From Frisingicoccus sp009929615 (GTDB lineage Bacteria > Bacillota > Clostridia > Lachnospirales > Lachnospiraceae): DNA of 64,000 bases. The stretch spans positions 62,001-126,000 of the forward strand of contig JAQUXR010000004.1 of assembly GCA_028692275.1 (NCBI GenBank). Reading direction: 5' to 3'. The translations under genes were made by a program, and so were the position numbers. The notes below the pieces were generated by a model, which made no database searches, had not been told where the DNA came from, and was given only the letters and a program-made list of their open reading frames with translations. Below, in pieces: positions 35,709 through 43,402 of this stretch (position 1 is its first letter; every line of letters begins with the position of its first letter).

Positions 35709-36101
35709 TTACTGCAATGCTTTCTCCAAATCGGAAACATACAATGCCTGCTGCTTTTTCAGAAACGCTTTCACAAAAGGCTTCATAACCAGCTTCTTTG
35801 CTGTCACATCTTCTGTAAAATCAATCTCCGTCTGTCCATCTTTTTCTGTGAAAATGCCAGTCCAATGTCCCTTCATGTTGTCATTCTCCATATCAAATTC
35901 CCAGCGCTTGCACGGTTTAGAAGCAGTAATGGTAAATGTGGTAGGATACCCGTCTTTTGTATATTCCACGAACTGATTTTCATTTATAATCTCAATTTTA
36001 CTCAAATCACTGCGCCACTGATAATTTTCCAACGAAGTGACAACATTCCACACATCTTCTACCTTGCTTGTAAATGAGGCTTTTATATTCGAAATTGCCA
36101 T
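35709..36101 (-). CDS. SRPBCC-superfamily (START/AHSA1-like) protein
   Basis: 130 residues with the helix-grip pattern: ASFTSKVEDVWNVVTSLENYQWRSDLSKIEI at the start, then antiparallel strands (FTITASKPCKRWEFDMEN, WTGIFTEKDGQTEIDFTEDV) and a long C-terminal helix (FVKAFLKKQQALYVSDLEKAL). Such domains bind hydrophobic small molecules; a specific ligand cannot be read. An AAAGGAG site precedes the ATG. It lies between the methyltransferase and nitroreductase genes of the TetR-headed operon. Confidence 0.83.
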   Translation of the reverse strand: MAISNIKASFTSKVEDVWNVVTSLENYQWRSDLSKIEIINENQFVEYTKDGYPTTFTITASKPCKRWEFDMENDNMKGHWTGIFTEKDGQTEIDFTEDVTAKKLVMKPFVKAFLKKQQALYVSDLEKALQ

Positions 36102-36124
36102 TGTTTTTCTCCTTTACAGTGCGG

Positions 36125-36907
36125 TTATACTTTCTGAAATAAGAGATTGTTTACTCTTTCCGTTATCCAGATTTCCTCATCGGTAATCTCCAGTCCATAG
36201 CCCTTTATCACTTGCTCATCAAATCTGGTCAAAATATCATTAAATTCTAAAGAATCCTGCTTTTTCCTTGGGAAACAAATCCTCGTTTCAAAACAATCCG
36301 TCCGTTCGAAGCCTGCCATTTTTCCAATTTCCTGCCACTCTTTTTTCGTATAAAATTTGATATGTCCGTCTTTTTTCATTTGCATATATGCGTCTACAAA
36401 TCGTTCCGAATCATTCTCATTTGGTGCCGGATCAGTAAGGAAGAATGTCCCCTTGGGCTTCAATACTCTGTTGATTTCCCAAAATGTATCCTTGATAGCC
36501 GGAAAATGGTGCAGTGCATATCGTGTAATAACCATGTCGAAGGATTGATCTGTAAATGGAAATGTCAGACCATCATAACTCACAAATTGGATATTATTCA
36601 TTCCGTCAGCTACAGCCCTCTTACGATTCTTCTCCAATGCCTGCTCGACAATATCCAATCCGATTACTTCTGATTTTGGATACTGTGCTGCAATGGGAAA
36701 TGCTAAATATCCCGTTCCGGTTCCCAAATCAAGGATTCTCATACCGTCATTGATTTTTAGGCAGTGTAGGATTTGCTCAAGATGAGCTTGATCCTGAGTC
36801 TGTTTATTATAGAAGTTTTCGATTTCGAAACTTTCCTCAAAACCTTTTTTTGTATTTTCAATGCTTATGGAGAGTTTGCTTTCTGCTGTTATTTCTTTTT
36901 TATTCAT
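36125..36907 (-). CDS. Class I SAM-dependent methyltransferase (Methyltransf_11-like)
   Basis: 260 residues. Motif I is ILDLGTGTGYLAFPIA (about 59-74). Next come an acidic residue for the ribose (EVIGLDIVEQAL), FVSYDGLTFPFTDQSFDMVITRYALHHFP and the post-motif INRVLKPKGTFFLTDP. Similar to UbiE-like small-molecule methyltransferases. A GAGGAG site precedes the ATG. Part of the TetR-headed operon; methyl acceptor unknown. Confidence 0.88.
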   Translation of the reverse strand: MNKKEITAESKLSISIENTKKGFEESFEIENFYNKQTQDQAHLEQILHCLKINDGMRILDLGTGTGYLAFPIAAQYPKSEVIGLDIVEQALEKNRKRAVADGMNNIQFVSYDGLTFPFTDQSFDMVITRYALHHFPAIKDTFWEINRVLKPKGTFFLTDPAPNENDSERFVDAYMQMKKDGHIKFYTKKEWQEIGKMAGFERTDCFETRICFPRKKQDSLEFNDILTRFDEQVIKGYGLEITDEEIWITERVNNLLFQKV

Positions 36908-36970
36908 GCGTTCACTCCTCTAAAACTCCCGGTTCTTGTATTTCGGTTCATCCGCTCTGCAAACCGGAAT

Positions 36971-37258
36971 TTAACTCGCTATTATTCCACGTCCTCTCAA
37001 TCTATCTATGAATGATTTTCTGGAAAATACTATAAATTTATGAATTGTGCCGTTTTTGAAAGATAATGATACAGTTGGAAATACAAACAGCCAACCAATC
37101 TTTGCATCTACCATATTTTCAAAAGACATCTCCAAATTTCTATACTCTGGAGCAACGGTTAGTTTATTTGTTCTATATGTCACTTTCTCATCATCAAAAT
37201 ACAATGCACCACCCAAAATACCATTATGACAGAAACTTGCAATATAAATATCCTTCAT
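36971..37258 (-). CDS. Small beta-rich protein of unknown function (PH/GRAM-like)
   Basis: 95 residues from the ATG at 37258 (GGAGG site 8 nt upstream). Alternating strands ILGGALYFDDEKVTYRTNK, LEMSFENMVDAKIGWLFVFPTVSLSFKNGTIHKFIVF and a C-terminal helix KSFIDRLRG give a profile like bacterial PH-type domains. No catalytic motif. It is in the TetR-headed operon, between the DUF3795 and methyltransferase genes. Confidence 0.65.
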   Translation of the reverse strand: MKDIYIASFCHNGILGGALYFDDEKVTYRTNKLTVAPEYRNLEMSFENMVDAKIGWLFVFPTVSLSFKNGTIHKFIVFSRKSFIDRLRGRGIIAS

Positions 37259-37314
37259 CTTTATGTCCTCCGTAAACACCGATTTGCTCAATTCAACTCA
37301 CCAGCATACAAAGG

Positions 37315-37653
37315 TTATCTGCGATTTTTAAGATTTTCCAGTGCCTGTTCATTATTAGAAGTTACCATTCCAAGTGTTTCGCATTTATCCATCTCATCGC
37401 AGTCACCGCAAGTACTTACCTTCTTGCCAGCAGCACATTTTCTAATCGGGCACATGGCGTTACAAAACGGGGTTTTCACCCCATCTACACGGCATCCGAC
37501 ACAATTAATCATTTCTGCTGTAATCTCTGCCCCGTTTAGCTCACTCCATAACTTAGCCGTCTTTTCCCGCAACTTATTATCATCATTAAGTGTTGCAATA
37601 CGAGCATCACATTTTTCACAATCCAAACCGCAATAAGCAATTAAATCCTTCAT
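37315..37653 (-). CDS. DUF3795 family cysteine-rich protein
   Basis: 112 residues from the ATG at 37653 (GAGGAGGAAG site). The opening LIAYCGLDCEKCDARIAT is the hallmark of DUF3795, and further cysteines follow (CVGCRVDG, FCNAMCPIRKC, STCGDCDEMDKC), ten or more in all, likely binding metal or clusters. Found widely in anaerobes; function unknown. Fifth kind of protein in the TetR-headed operon. Confidence 0.87.
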   Translation of the reverse strand: MKDLIAYCGLDCEKCDARIATLNDDNKLREKTAKLWSELNGAEITAEMINCVGCRVDGVKTPFCNAMCPIRKCAAGKKVSTCGDCDEMDKCETLGMVTSNNEQALENLKNRR

Positions 37654-37690
37654 TCTTCTTCCTCCTCGTGCATATATATTCCTGTTAAGT

Positions 37691-38455
37691 TTAGCGGGTT
37701 GATTTATTTGCACCTGCACGTTTGGTCATTTTCGTCATCATCCGTCCAATAAAAAGTGGATGATGATAGGAAAACTTCATCTGCAGAGCCTGTGAAACCG
37801 AGTGGCAGATCACGAATTTCTTTGACCAGATATGTTCTGCCAGTCCATAACCAACCTTCTTTGGATCAGCCTTGAACTCTTTTGGAATAGGTAGCCCACT
37901 TGCAGATGCTGTATTTGTGAGCGGTGGATGGAACAAATGAAAGGAAATGCCATATTCCTCGTTTTCGATTTCCAGACACTTTGCCAAGGATTCAATCGCC
38001 CCCTTTGTGGATGCGTATGGAGAAATATTTGCAAAGCCAGTCACACCAACACCGGAACTGGTGAAAATAATACGACCCTTTTTCACCTTACGCATAAAAG
38101 GAAGTACTGTTTTTGCCAGTCGAAGTGCTCCAAAATAGTTGATATCCATAACCTTTTGATACACTTCGTAACCGGTATCCGTTTCACTGTCAAAGGTACA
38201 CACGCAGGCGTTATGTATGGCAATGTCAATATTCCCGAAGCGTTCTACTGCCTGCTCTACACCATTTTCAATACTGTCAAGCTGCTGCGCATCCGCAATA
38301 ATCGTTAAAAGCGTATCTGGATATTTTTTTTGCAGTTTGCTGATGCCTGACACTTCGATATCAAGCACCGTCACTGAATGTGCCAGTTTCAATAGTTTCT
38401 CTGTAAGATAATAGCCGATACCCTGATTAGCACCGACAATTATGATGTTTGCCAT
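37691..38455 (-). CDS. Short-chain dehydrogenase/reductase (SDR)
   Basis: 254 residues. The nucleotide-binding motif is GANQGIGYYL (8-17), with an acidic LDIE suggesting NAD(H) preference. HNAC replaces the NNAG motif. The catalytic Ser is in IIFTSSGVGV, and the YxxxK motif is YASTK (SPYASTKGAIESLAKCL). The C-terminal region FVICHSVSQALQMKFSYHHPLFIGRMMTKMTKRAG resembles sphinganine-reductase-like SDRs. It starts 17 nt after the upstream methyltransferase gene and is part of the TetR-headed operon. Confidence 0.9.
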   Translation of the reverse strand: MANIIIVGANQGIGYYLTEKLLKLAHSVTVLDIEVSGISKLQKKYPDTLLTIIADAQQLDSIENGVEQAVERFGNIDIAIHNACVCTFDSETDTGYEVYQKVMDINYFGALRLAKTVLPFMRKVKKGRIIFTSSGVGVTGFANISPYASTKGAIESLAKCLEIENEEYGISFHLFHPPLTNTASASGLPIPKEFKADPKKVGYGLAEHIWSKKFVICHSVSQALQMKFSYHHPLFIGRMMTKMTKRAGANKSTR

Positions 38456-38472
38456 TGTGTCTCCTCCTTTGA

Positions 38473-39264
38473 TTATTTCTTATATTCATAAAGCCGATAT
38501 AACCTTTTTGAAAATCCACCGGCAAACAATAGCCTGAAGAATGCATTTTCAAAACCGTGCAATTCGCCGATCAGATCATCTGGCGTCATATTTAACTCCT
38601 GTACAAAAGACAGGCAAGTACCATCCAGCAGTTCTTTCGGATCGTCGATTCCGTGGACTTTGGTAACGCCGACTTCTCCGATTGGATTTTTATACTTTGA
38701 AATCCTTGCAGCAAGCACGGTGTAGACATCCATCAAAAGATCGACAGAGGAAAAGTGGTCTGTTAAGGATCGCAGCAAAGAAAGCAGTTCACCCTTTGCC
38801 AGATACATAGAAAAACCTTCCATGATAATCAGAGCTTTTCTATCTGAAGGGATTTGCTGTAACCATTCCGTGTTTCGTGCATCAGAACATATCATATGGT
38901 AGCAGCTGTCTTCGGTGAAATACTTGCGCCGACCAGTTATGACATCAAGAAAATCCACATCAAACCATAGATGACCATCAGTGCCTACCCGGTCTATGCG
39001 ACTGTCCATGCCACAGCCGATATGCAGAATAACAGCCTCCGGATTGTTTCGCATTTTCTCCGCCAGCCACCGGTCAAATACTGCGGAACGCAGTCCCATA
39101 TAATACGCAAGCCACTTCGACTTTGCTTTTCCTGTCAGAGCAAAGCCTTCCCTGCTCCATATATGCTCTGCCTTTGGATCATGAAGGATTATTCCTTTCC
39201 TGCTGACCAGAGCTTTACCGTACAGCGGGATATATAGGGTTTTACTTACATTTTGTGATTTCAT
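38473..39264 (-). CDS. Leucine carboxyl methyltransferase-like SAM-dependent methyltransferase
   Basis: 263 residues from the ATG at 39264 (GGAGAA site); an ATG 18 nt upstream overlaps the TetR stop but has no site. Similar to the LCM/Ppm2-type methyltransferases (PF04072). WLAYYMGLRSAVFDRWLAEKMRNNPEAVILHIGCGMDSRIDRV is the characteristic N-terminal block with motif I, then LWFDVDFLDVITGRRKYF and LIIMEGFSMYL. Family members O-methylate carboxylates of proteins or small molecules. First enzyme gene after the regulator. Confidence 0.85.
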   Translation of the reverse strand: MKSQNVSKTLYIPLYGKALVSRKGIILHDPKAEHIWSREGFALTGKAKSKWLAYYMGLRSAVFDRWLAEKMRNNPEAVILHIGCGMDSRIDRVGTDGHLWFDVDFLDVITGRRKYFTEDSCYHMICSDARNTEWLQQIPSDRKALIIMEGFSMYLAKGELLSLLRSLTDHFSSVDLLMDVYTVLAARISKYKNPIGEVGVTKVHGIDDPKELLDGTCLSFVQELNMTPDDLIGELHGFENAFFRLLFAGGFSKRLYRLYEYKK

Positions 39265-39278
39265 TTCGCTTTCTCCAC

Positions 39279-39869
39279 TCATAATTCGTCCGGTAAACCA
39301 AGGATTTGTGTGATTCGCTTTTTCATATCCGGCTGTTGCTGTTCGTATTCATCCCCACTCTGATAGAGAATACTTCCACCTACACCAAATGCCAGCAGAT
39401 TGATGGCAATATCTATATCTGTACCCTGTGCTGCGAAAATGCCTTGTTCCACATATAGTTCCAGTATTTCCCGGATGTATTTCTTCATAATCAGCATGGT
39501 GTGTTCTCTGATTGCACCAAGAATGCTCCAGTGCAGCTTATTAAGATATTGTGTGCGAAAGTCTTGCGTTGCTTCATGGATGTAGTCAATATATCTTGAA
39601 AGCATCCCCCTGGGATTTTCGCTGTCTGTATTCACTATAAAACGCATTTGTTCTTCATAAGAAGTAAAAAACAAATCAATAGCAGCTTCCATCACCTCAT
39701 CTTTGGACGCAAAGTGATAATAGAAGGAACCAACCTCAAGTCCAACTTTGGAAGTGATCATGCGAATGGAAGTGTTTTCATATCCTTTTTCGAAAAATAA
39801 TTCTAACGCCACTGTCGTAATATCATGCTTTGTTGCTTCTGCTTTCGCTGTTTTCTTCTTCATTTTCAT
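39279..39869 (-). CDS. TetR-family transcriptional repressor
   Basis: 196 residues. N-terminal HTH is ITTVALELFFEKGYENTSIRMITSKVGLEVGSFYYHFASKDEVM (about 16-62), followed by an all-helical ligand domain. It heads the minus-strand run of nine genes ending at the terminator near 34400. The strong promoter upstream is flanked by two CGAATA(T/G)(C/T)GTTC boxes, so autoregulation and control of the whole operon are likely. Inducer unknown. Confidence 0.92.
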   Translation of the reverse strand: MKMKKKTAKAEATKHDITTVALELFFEKGYENTSIRMITSKVGLEVGSFYYHFASKDEVMEAAIDLFFTSYEEQMRFIVNTDSENPRGMLSRYIDYIHEATQDFRTQYLNKLHWSILGAIREHTMLIMKKYIREILELYVEQGIFAAQGTDIDIAINLLAFGVGGSILYQSGDEYEQQQPDMKKRITQILGLPDEL

Positions 39870-39883
39870 CGTCCTTCCAAAAC

Positions 39884-39950
39884 CGAATATCGTTCATTTA
39901 CATTATATGTGTTTCATTCGTGCATGTCAATTTATTTTCGAATAGTGTTC
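39884..39950 (-). promoter_or_regulatory. Promoter of the TetR-headed operon with two operator-like boxes
   Basis: TTGACA (39930-39925), a 17-nt spacer and TATAAT (39907-39902), full consensus, on the minus strand. Two 12-bp boxes flank it: CGAATATCGTTC (39884-39895) and CGAATAGTGTTC (39939-39950), 10 of 12 identical, each nearly palindromic (CGAA-N4/5-TTC). Confidence 0.8.
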
Positions 39951-39960
39951 GGAATCGCAT

Positions 39961-40006
39961 AAAAAAATAAACGGTGCCAACGGATTATTATATCCTGGCA
40001 CCGTTT
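39961..40006 (-). terminator. Terminator after the FGE-like lipoprotein gene
   Basis: AAACGGTGCCA (39969-39979) pairs with TGGCACCGTTT (39996-40006), perfect 11-bp stem, followed on the minus strand by ATTTTTTT. Confidence 0.9.
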
Positions 40007-40017
40007 CGTATTTACAT

Positions 40018-40713
40018 TCATCCTACATTCAGACCTGAGAATGCGTAGATTCCATCCACCGTCGTTTCTCTATATATACCCGGTTCTGTTTCTAAATTGC
40101 CCTGAGAAAAATAATTCTCTTCAATTTCATAAGGATAATGTCCATAATAGTTGGCTTCATCCGCACTAATGGATGTTTCCGTATTGAATGGTGTCGTTGT
40201 CCCTGCTCTGCAGGCATATTCCCATTCTGCTTCCGTTGGCAGACGATAGCCGTCAGCACTCATATCCCAGCTCACAATGCCGTCTGCCACCTGATATACC
40301 GGCGTCATTCCCTCCTGCTCACTTCGTGCATTGCAGTAATTCACAGCATCATACCAGCTGATATTTTCGACCGGCAAGTGGCCTCCATTAAAATTACTTG
40401 GATTGCTTCCCATCAGTTCCTCATACTCCTGCTGGGTCACCTCATAAGGGCTTATATAGAAATCATTTACTTCTACACTATGCTGTGTCTCATCCGGACT
40501 TCGCCAGTTTTCACTTTCCGGACTTCCCATTTCAAAAGTTCCACCTGTAATCAAAAGGAATCCATCATCAACTTCCACAACTGTAGCCTGTGTTTCCACT
40601 TTCTCCTCAGTATCCGCAGATACTGGTTCTGTATCCGTCTGAGAATTTCCACAAGCTGCCAGAGACGTCATCAAAAGAACAATCGATAAAATACTTCCTA
40701 ACTTCTTTTTCAT
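40018..40713 (-). CDS. FGE-sulfatase-domain (SUMF1-like) lipoprotein, C-terminally truncated
   Basis: 231 residues from the ATG at 40713 (AGGGGA site). The signal peptide ends in LAAC. The domain starts FLLITGGTFEMGSPESENW and continues with ISPYEVTQQEYEELMG, LPVENISWYDAVNYCNARS and YRLPTEAEWEYACRAG, all landmarks of formylglycine-generating-enzyme-like proteins (PF03781). The domain normally continues about 90 residues with VG.F.PN.WGLYDMHGNV.EW; here it stops at SGLNVG before a terminator, so the second half of the fold is missing. It could be a pseudogene. It overlaps the flavin reductase gene by 4 nt. Confidence 0.8.
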   Translation of the reverse strand: MKKKLGSILSIVLLMTSLAACGNSQTDTEPVSADTEEKVETQATVVEVDDGFLLITGGTFEMGSPESENWRSPDETQHSVEVNDFYISPYEVTQQEYEELMGSNPSNFNGGHLPVENISWYDAVNYCNARSEQEGMTPVYQVADGIVSWDMSADGYRLPTEAEWEYACRAGTTTPFNTETSISADEANYYGHYPYEIEENYFSQGNLETEPGIYRETTVDGIYAFSGLNVG

Positions 40714-41255
40714 TTTTCCCCTACCTTCATACAATTTCCAAGCACCTCGCCTGTCTTTAAATATTCATAAGTTGGCATTTCAAATAAAACAGGTTTTAAA
40801 ACATGATAATTGATTTTATCATTATCTGTTAAAATATTTTCTTCTGCATAGGTCCCTGCAATCGTACATATAAAACTTTCAAAACCTTCTGTTTTATAGA
40901 TATCTTCAACTTCACATTCCATAGTTACAGATGCTTTCGTAATCATCGGGCTTCCCTTTTCACCAAGAGTATATACAAAGGCTTCCGACTTGTCTTCCTT
41001 ATTGCCGCTGATACAGCCCATATGGTCCGCTTCGGCAAGCCAGGATTCATCGACAATGTTTATGGACAATACTTTTGTTTCCTTAATTCCTTGATTTGTA
41101 TAATGATTCGCGGCAAGGCTTACCATCACGTGGTCATGACCGATAATGCCGACATGTCCAACCAAAATCCAGTTTGGCCGACCTTTTACCATAGTTCCTA
41201 CAACAATTAAAGGGGTTGGATATAATGCTAATGCTGCTCCGATTTTTTTCTTCAT
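40710..41255 (-). CDS. Flavin reductase-family (FMN-binding split barrel) protein
   Basis: 181 residues from the ATG at 41255 (AAAGGTGA site). The sequence YPTPLIVVGTMVKGRPNWILVGHVGIIGHDHVMVSLAANHYTNQGIKE and LSINIVDESWLAEADHMGCISG matches the flavoredoxin/flavin reductase-like split barrel that binds FMN. It is driven by a MerR-type promoter in the intergenic region shared with the divergent MerR gene. Probable role: FMN-dependent reduction or flavin/electron transfer under a stress sensed by MerR. Confidence 0.88.
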   Translation of the reverse strand: MKKKIGAALALYPTPLIVVGTMVKGRPNWILVGHVGIIGHDHVMVSLAANHYTNQGIKETKVLSINIVDESWLAEADHMGCISGNKEDKSEAFVYTLGEKGSPMITKASVTMECEVEDIYKTEGFESFICTIAGTYAEENILTDNDKINYHVLKPVLFEMPTYEYLKTGEVLGNCMKVGEK

Positions 41256-41331
41256 AATAATCACCTTTCTACTTCCTATTGACAATATGTTTTTTTGTTG
41301 TTACGATAGTTCTATAAATCATGTTAGTTAC

Positions 41332-41362
41332 ATACTAAACCTTAGAGCACACTTTAAGTCAA
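41332..41362 (-). promoter_or_regulatory. MerR-type promoter with 19-bp spacer and dyad operator
   Basis: On the minus strand TTGACT (41362-41357), a 19-nt spacer and TAGTAT (41337-41332). The spacer contains the imperfect palindrome CTTAGAGCACACTTTAAG (41341-41358). A 19-bp spacer filled by a dyad is diagnostic of promoters activated by DNA distortion by MerR-family proteins. Confidence 0.85.
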
Positions 41363-41397
41363 TAACTTTTTTACTTATTTTGAAAAGAGGATTCTAT

Positions 41398-41871
41398 ATG
41401 GATACAACAATTTATACCATTAAAGATGTCGCAGCAAGAACCGGGATTTCCGCACCTACGTTGAGATTCTACGATAAAGAAGGTCTTCTGACCTTTATCA
41501 AACGAAGTGCTTCAGGTATCCGGATGTTTACAGAGGCTGATTTTGAACCACTCTACACAATCCAGTGTCTTAAACGTTCCGGTATGCCTTTGAAGAAAAT
41601 CAAAGAATTTATGGACTTGTATGTACAGGGCAATGATACCATTCATGAACGGCGTGTCATGTTCGAAGAACAGCGGGAGAATATTCAGAAACAGATTGAA
41701 GAACTTCAGGAAATGCTGGCTGTCGTCGACTACAAATGCTGGTATTTTAATGAAGCAGAGAAAAAAGGAGATGTCTATTATTACAGAAATCTCCCGAAAG
41801 AAGAAGTTCCGGAACAGATTACCGACTTTCTTCAGAAAGTCAAAGAATTTCATACAAAACCAGCAGAATAG
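41398..41871 (+). CDS. MerR-family transcriptional regulator
   Basis: 157 residues from the ATG at 41398 (AAAGAGG site); an open frame extends upstream without a start signal. The MerR HTH is YTIKDVAARTGISAPTLRFYDKEGLLTFIKRSASGIRMFTEADF, followed by IQCLKRSGMPLKKIKEFMDL and a long dimerisation coiled coil. It is close to the AdhR/YfmP-type branch that responds to electrophiles or alcohols. It lacks a large effector domain; two cysteines at most. Divergent from the flavin reductase it presumably activates. Confidence 0.92.
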   Translation: MDTTIYTIKDVAARTGISAPTLRFYDKEGLLTFIKRSASGIRMFTEADFEPLYTIQCLKRSGMPLKKIKEFMDLYVQGNDTIHERRVMFEEQRENIQKQIEELQEMLAVVDYKCWYFNEAEKKGDVYYYRNLPKEEVPEQITDFLQKVKEFHTKPAE

Positions 41872-41878
41872 GATGCAG

Positions 41879-41911
41879 AAAGGCGATAGTCTCACATGAC
41901 TATCGCCTTTT
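41879..41911. terminator. Bidirectional terminator between MerR and DUF4405 genes
   Basis: AGGCGATAGTC (41881-41891) pairs with GACTATCGCCT (41898-41908), perfect 11-bp stem, with TTTTC on the plus strand and TTTCTGC on the minus strand. It overlaps the last codons of the DUF4405 gene. Confidence 0.85.
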
Positions 41912-42577
41912 CATTGAAAGCATTAATTTTTGTAAATAGTAACCAATAAAAATCATAAAACACATCATTGCAAATAAATCCCATTCATAAAATATCGGAG
42001 GCTCCCCATAGTCAAAAAAAGCGAACTGAACTCGAAGCAACATATATGAAATAAAATTTCTTTTTATCAGGGCATAAATGCCATAGCCGGATACGGCCAC
42101 GGCCAACATCCTTAAAATCCAGGTACGGGAAGTACTTTTCTGCGTTATATGAAAGGCCTTCCTCATCATTCCCAGAATCATTCCATAGTGCAGACCAATA
42201 TGCAGTCCCATCAATAAAAAACCTCCATGGGATGTAACCATATGAAGATTTCTCGCCAGATGCTGACTCATATTTAAATCTAAAAACCGGAATACATAAC
42301 GGGACATTCCGATACCGCTGACCATAAGTCCTATCATATCCAAAAACAACAGCCCATCCACCACCAGCTGGAATATACGGTTCGAAGAATACTTACCTTT
42401 TCCCAGATTTTTATACCAGCTTAGATTCATTAAATGGTGTAAAATAAACAACACAAACATCACTGTTCCTGCAATTTCATGATTATCCGGACCAAAATAC
42501 TGATAGGACATGACAAGAAAAAGCAATACCGTCATGCATATATCCAAAAATACTTTGATTTTCGTCTTTTTATTCAT
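41900..42577 (-). CDS. DUF4405 membrane protein (cytochrome b-like helices)
   Basis: 225 residues with about five transmembrane helices. Histidines sit within helices (FVLFILHHLMNLSW, NLHMVTSHGGFLLMGLHIGLHYGMI), a pattern like heme-binding cytochrome b561/DUF4405 proteins. Its ATG lies 3 nt after the stop of the carboxymuconolactone decarboxylase-like gene, so they are one unit. A membrane redox role is suggested by the paired His residues but not proven. Confidence 0.83.
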   Translation of the reverse strand: MNKKTKIKVFLDICMTVLLFLVMSYQYFGPDNHEIAGTVMFVLFILHHLMNLSWYKNLGKGKYSSNRIFQLVVDGLLFLDMIGLMVSGIGMSRYVFRFLDLNMSQHLARNLHMVTSHGGFLLMGLHIGLHYGMILGMMRKAFHITQKSTSRTWILRMLAVAVSGYGIYALIKRNFISYMLLRVQFAFFDYGEPPIFYEWDLFAMMCFMIFIGYYLQKLMLSMKRR

Positions 42578-42580
42578 CTT

Positions 42581-43345
42581 CTATTTCAAACTTTCTGCAG
42601 CGTCATTAATACATCGAAGCGCATTCAGACTTCTCGGATAACCAATATATGGCAGACACTGGGATACCACATTGATTAAAAACTGTTTATCATTTCCTAT
42701 CTTCATATTCGCTGCCGCATGACTGGTCAACTGAGGTTCACATCCACCCTGGGCTGCAAGATAACAGAAGGTAATCATCTCTCGCTGGTTATAATCAAGG
42801 CCACCTCTGGTATAATAATCGCCAAAACAGTTAGCGGCAAGCCACCGGTTGATATGTTTTGACTCTTCCGGACCAGACTTGTAGAACTCTTTCATTCCTT
42901 CGCCAAAGATATCTACCTGGGCCTGAATACCTGCTTCCAGACGATTTTCTGTGGTGGTTGTTGCCTGACCTTCCAGTGGCAGGCTGATACCCTTCGCTTC
43001 AAAAATTTCATTCACCGCTTTTAAGAAAGGAAAAACCCTTCCGATTCCCAGATAATCCACCGCCTGATAAACAACTTCCTTAATCTCAACAGGAGTCATA
43101 CCAAAGTTCAAGGCCGCCGGTACCAGCACCCGAAACTCATCAATCCCCTGACATCCAAGGAGTGTTGCAAGGATGACCGTAAATCTCGTTTTATCCGGCA
43201 GTCCCCTGCCCTCTTCATTGATTACTTCGTCAAAAGCAAAATTGTCAAATCTCTCCATAAATTCCGGGTCCGTCCTTCCAAAATCAGAAACATATCCCGG
43301 AAACATTTTTTCATGATATTCTTTTGCATTTTTTGTGATAGCCAT
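42581..43345 (-). CDS. Carboxymuconolactone decarboxylase-family protein (two CMD domains)
   Basis: 254 residues. First domain: RFTVILATLLGCQGIDEFRVLVPAALNFGMTPVEIKEVVYQAVDYLGIGRVFPFLKA. Second: LDYNQREMITFCYLAAQGGCEPQLTSHAAANMKIG. The AhpD-type CxxC is replaced by single cysteines, so a peroxidase activity is unlikely. In gut Firmicutes such proteins often accompany aldo/keto reductases and flavin proteins, as here. A GGAGG site precedes the ATG. Reaction unknown. Confidence 0.87.
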   Translation of the reverse strand: MAITKNAKEYHEKMFPGYVSDFGRTDPEFMERFDNFAFDEVINEEGRGLPDKTRFTVILATLLGCQGIDEFRVLVPAALNFGMTPVEIKEVVYQAVDYLGIGRVFPFLKAVNEIFEAKGISLPLEGQATTTTENRLEAGIQAQVDIFGEGMKEFYKSGPEESKHINRWLAANCFGDYYTRGGLDYNQREMITFCYLAAQGGCEPQLTSHAAANMKIGNDKQFLINVVSQCLPYIGYPRSLNALRCINDAAESLK

Positions 43346-43402
43346 TTTAAATCCTCCATTTCTTTTCTTCTATCGTAAACTTCTGCATGAAAAGAATCAA
43401 TT

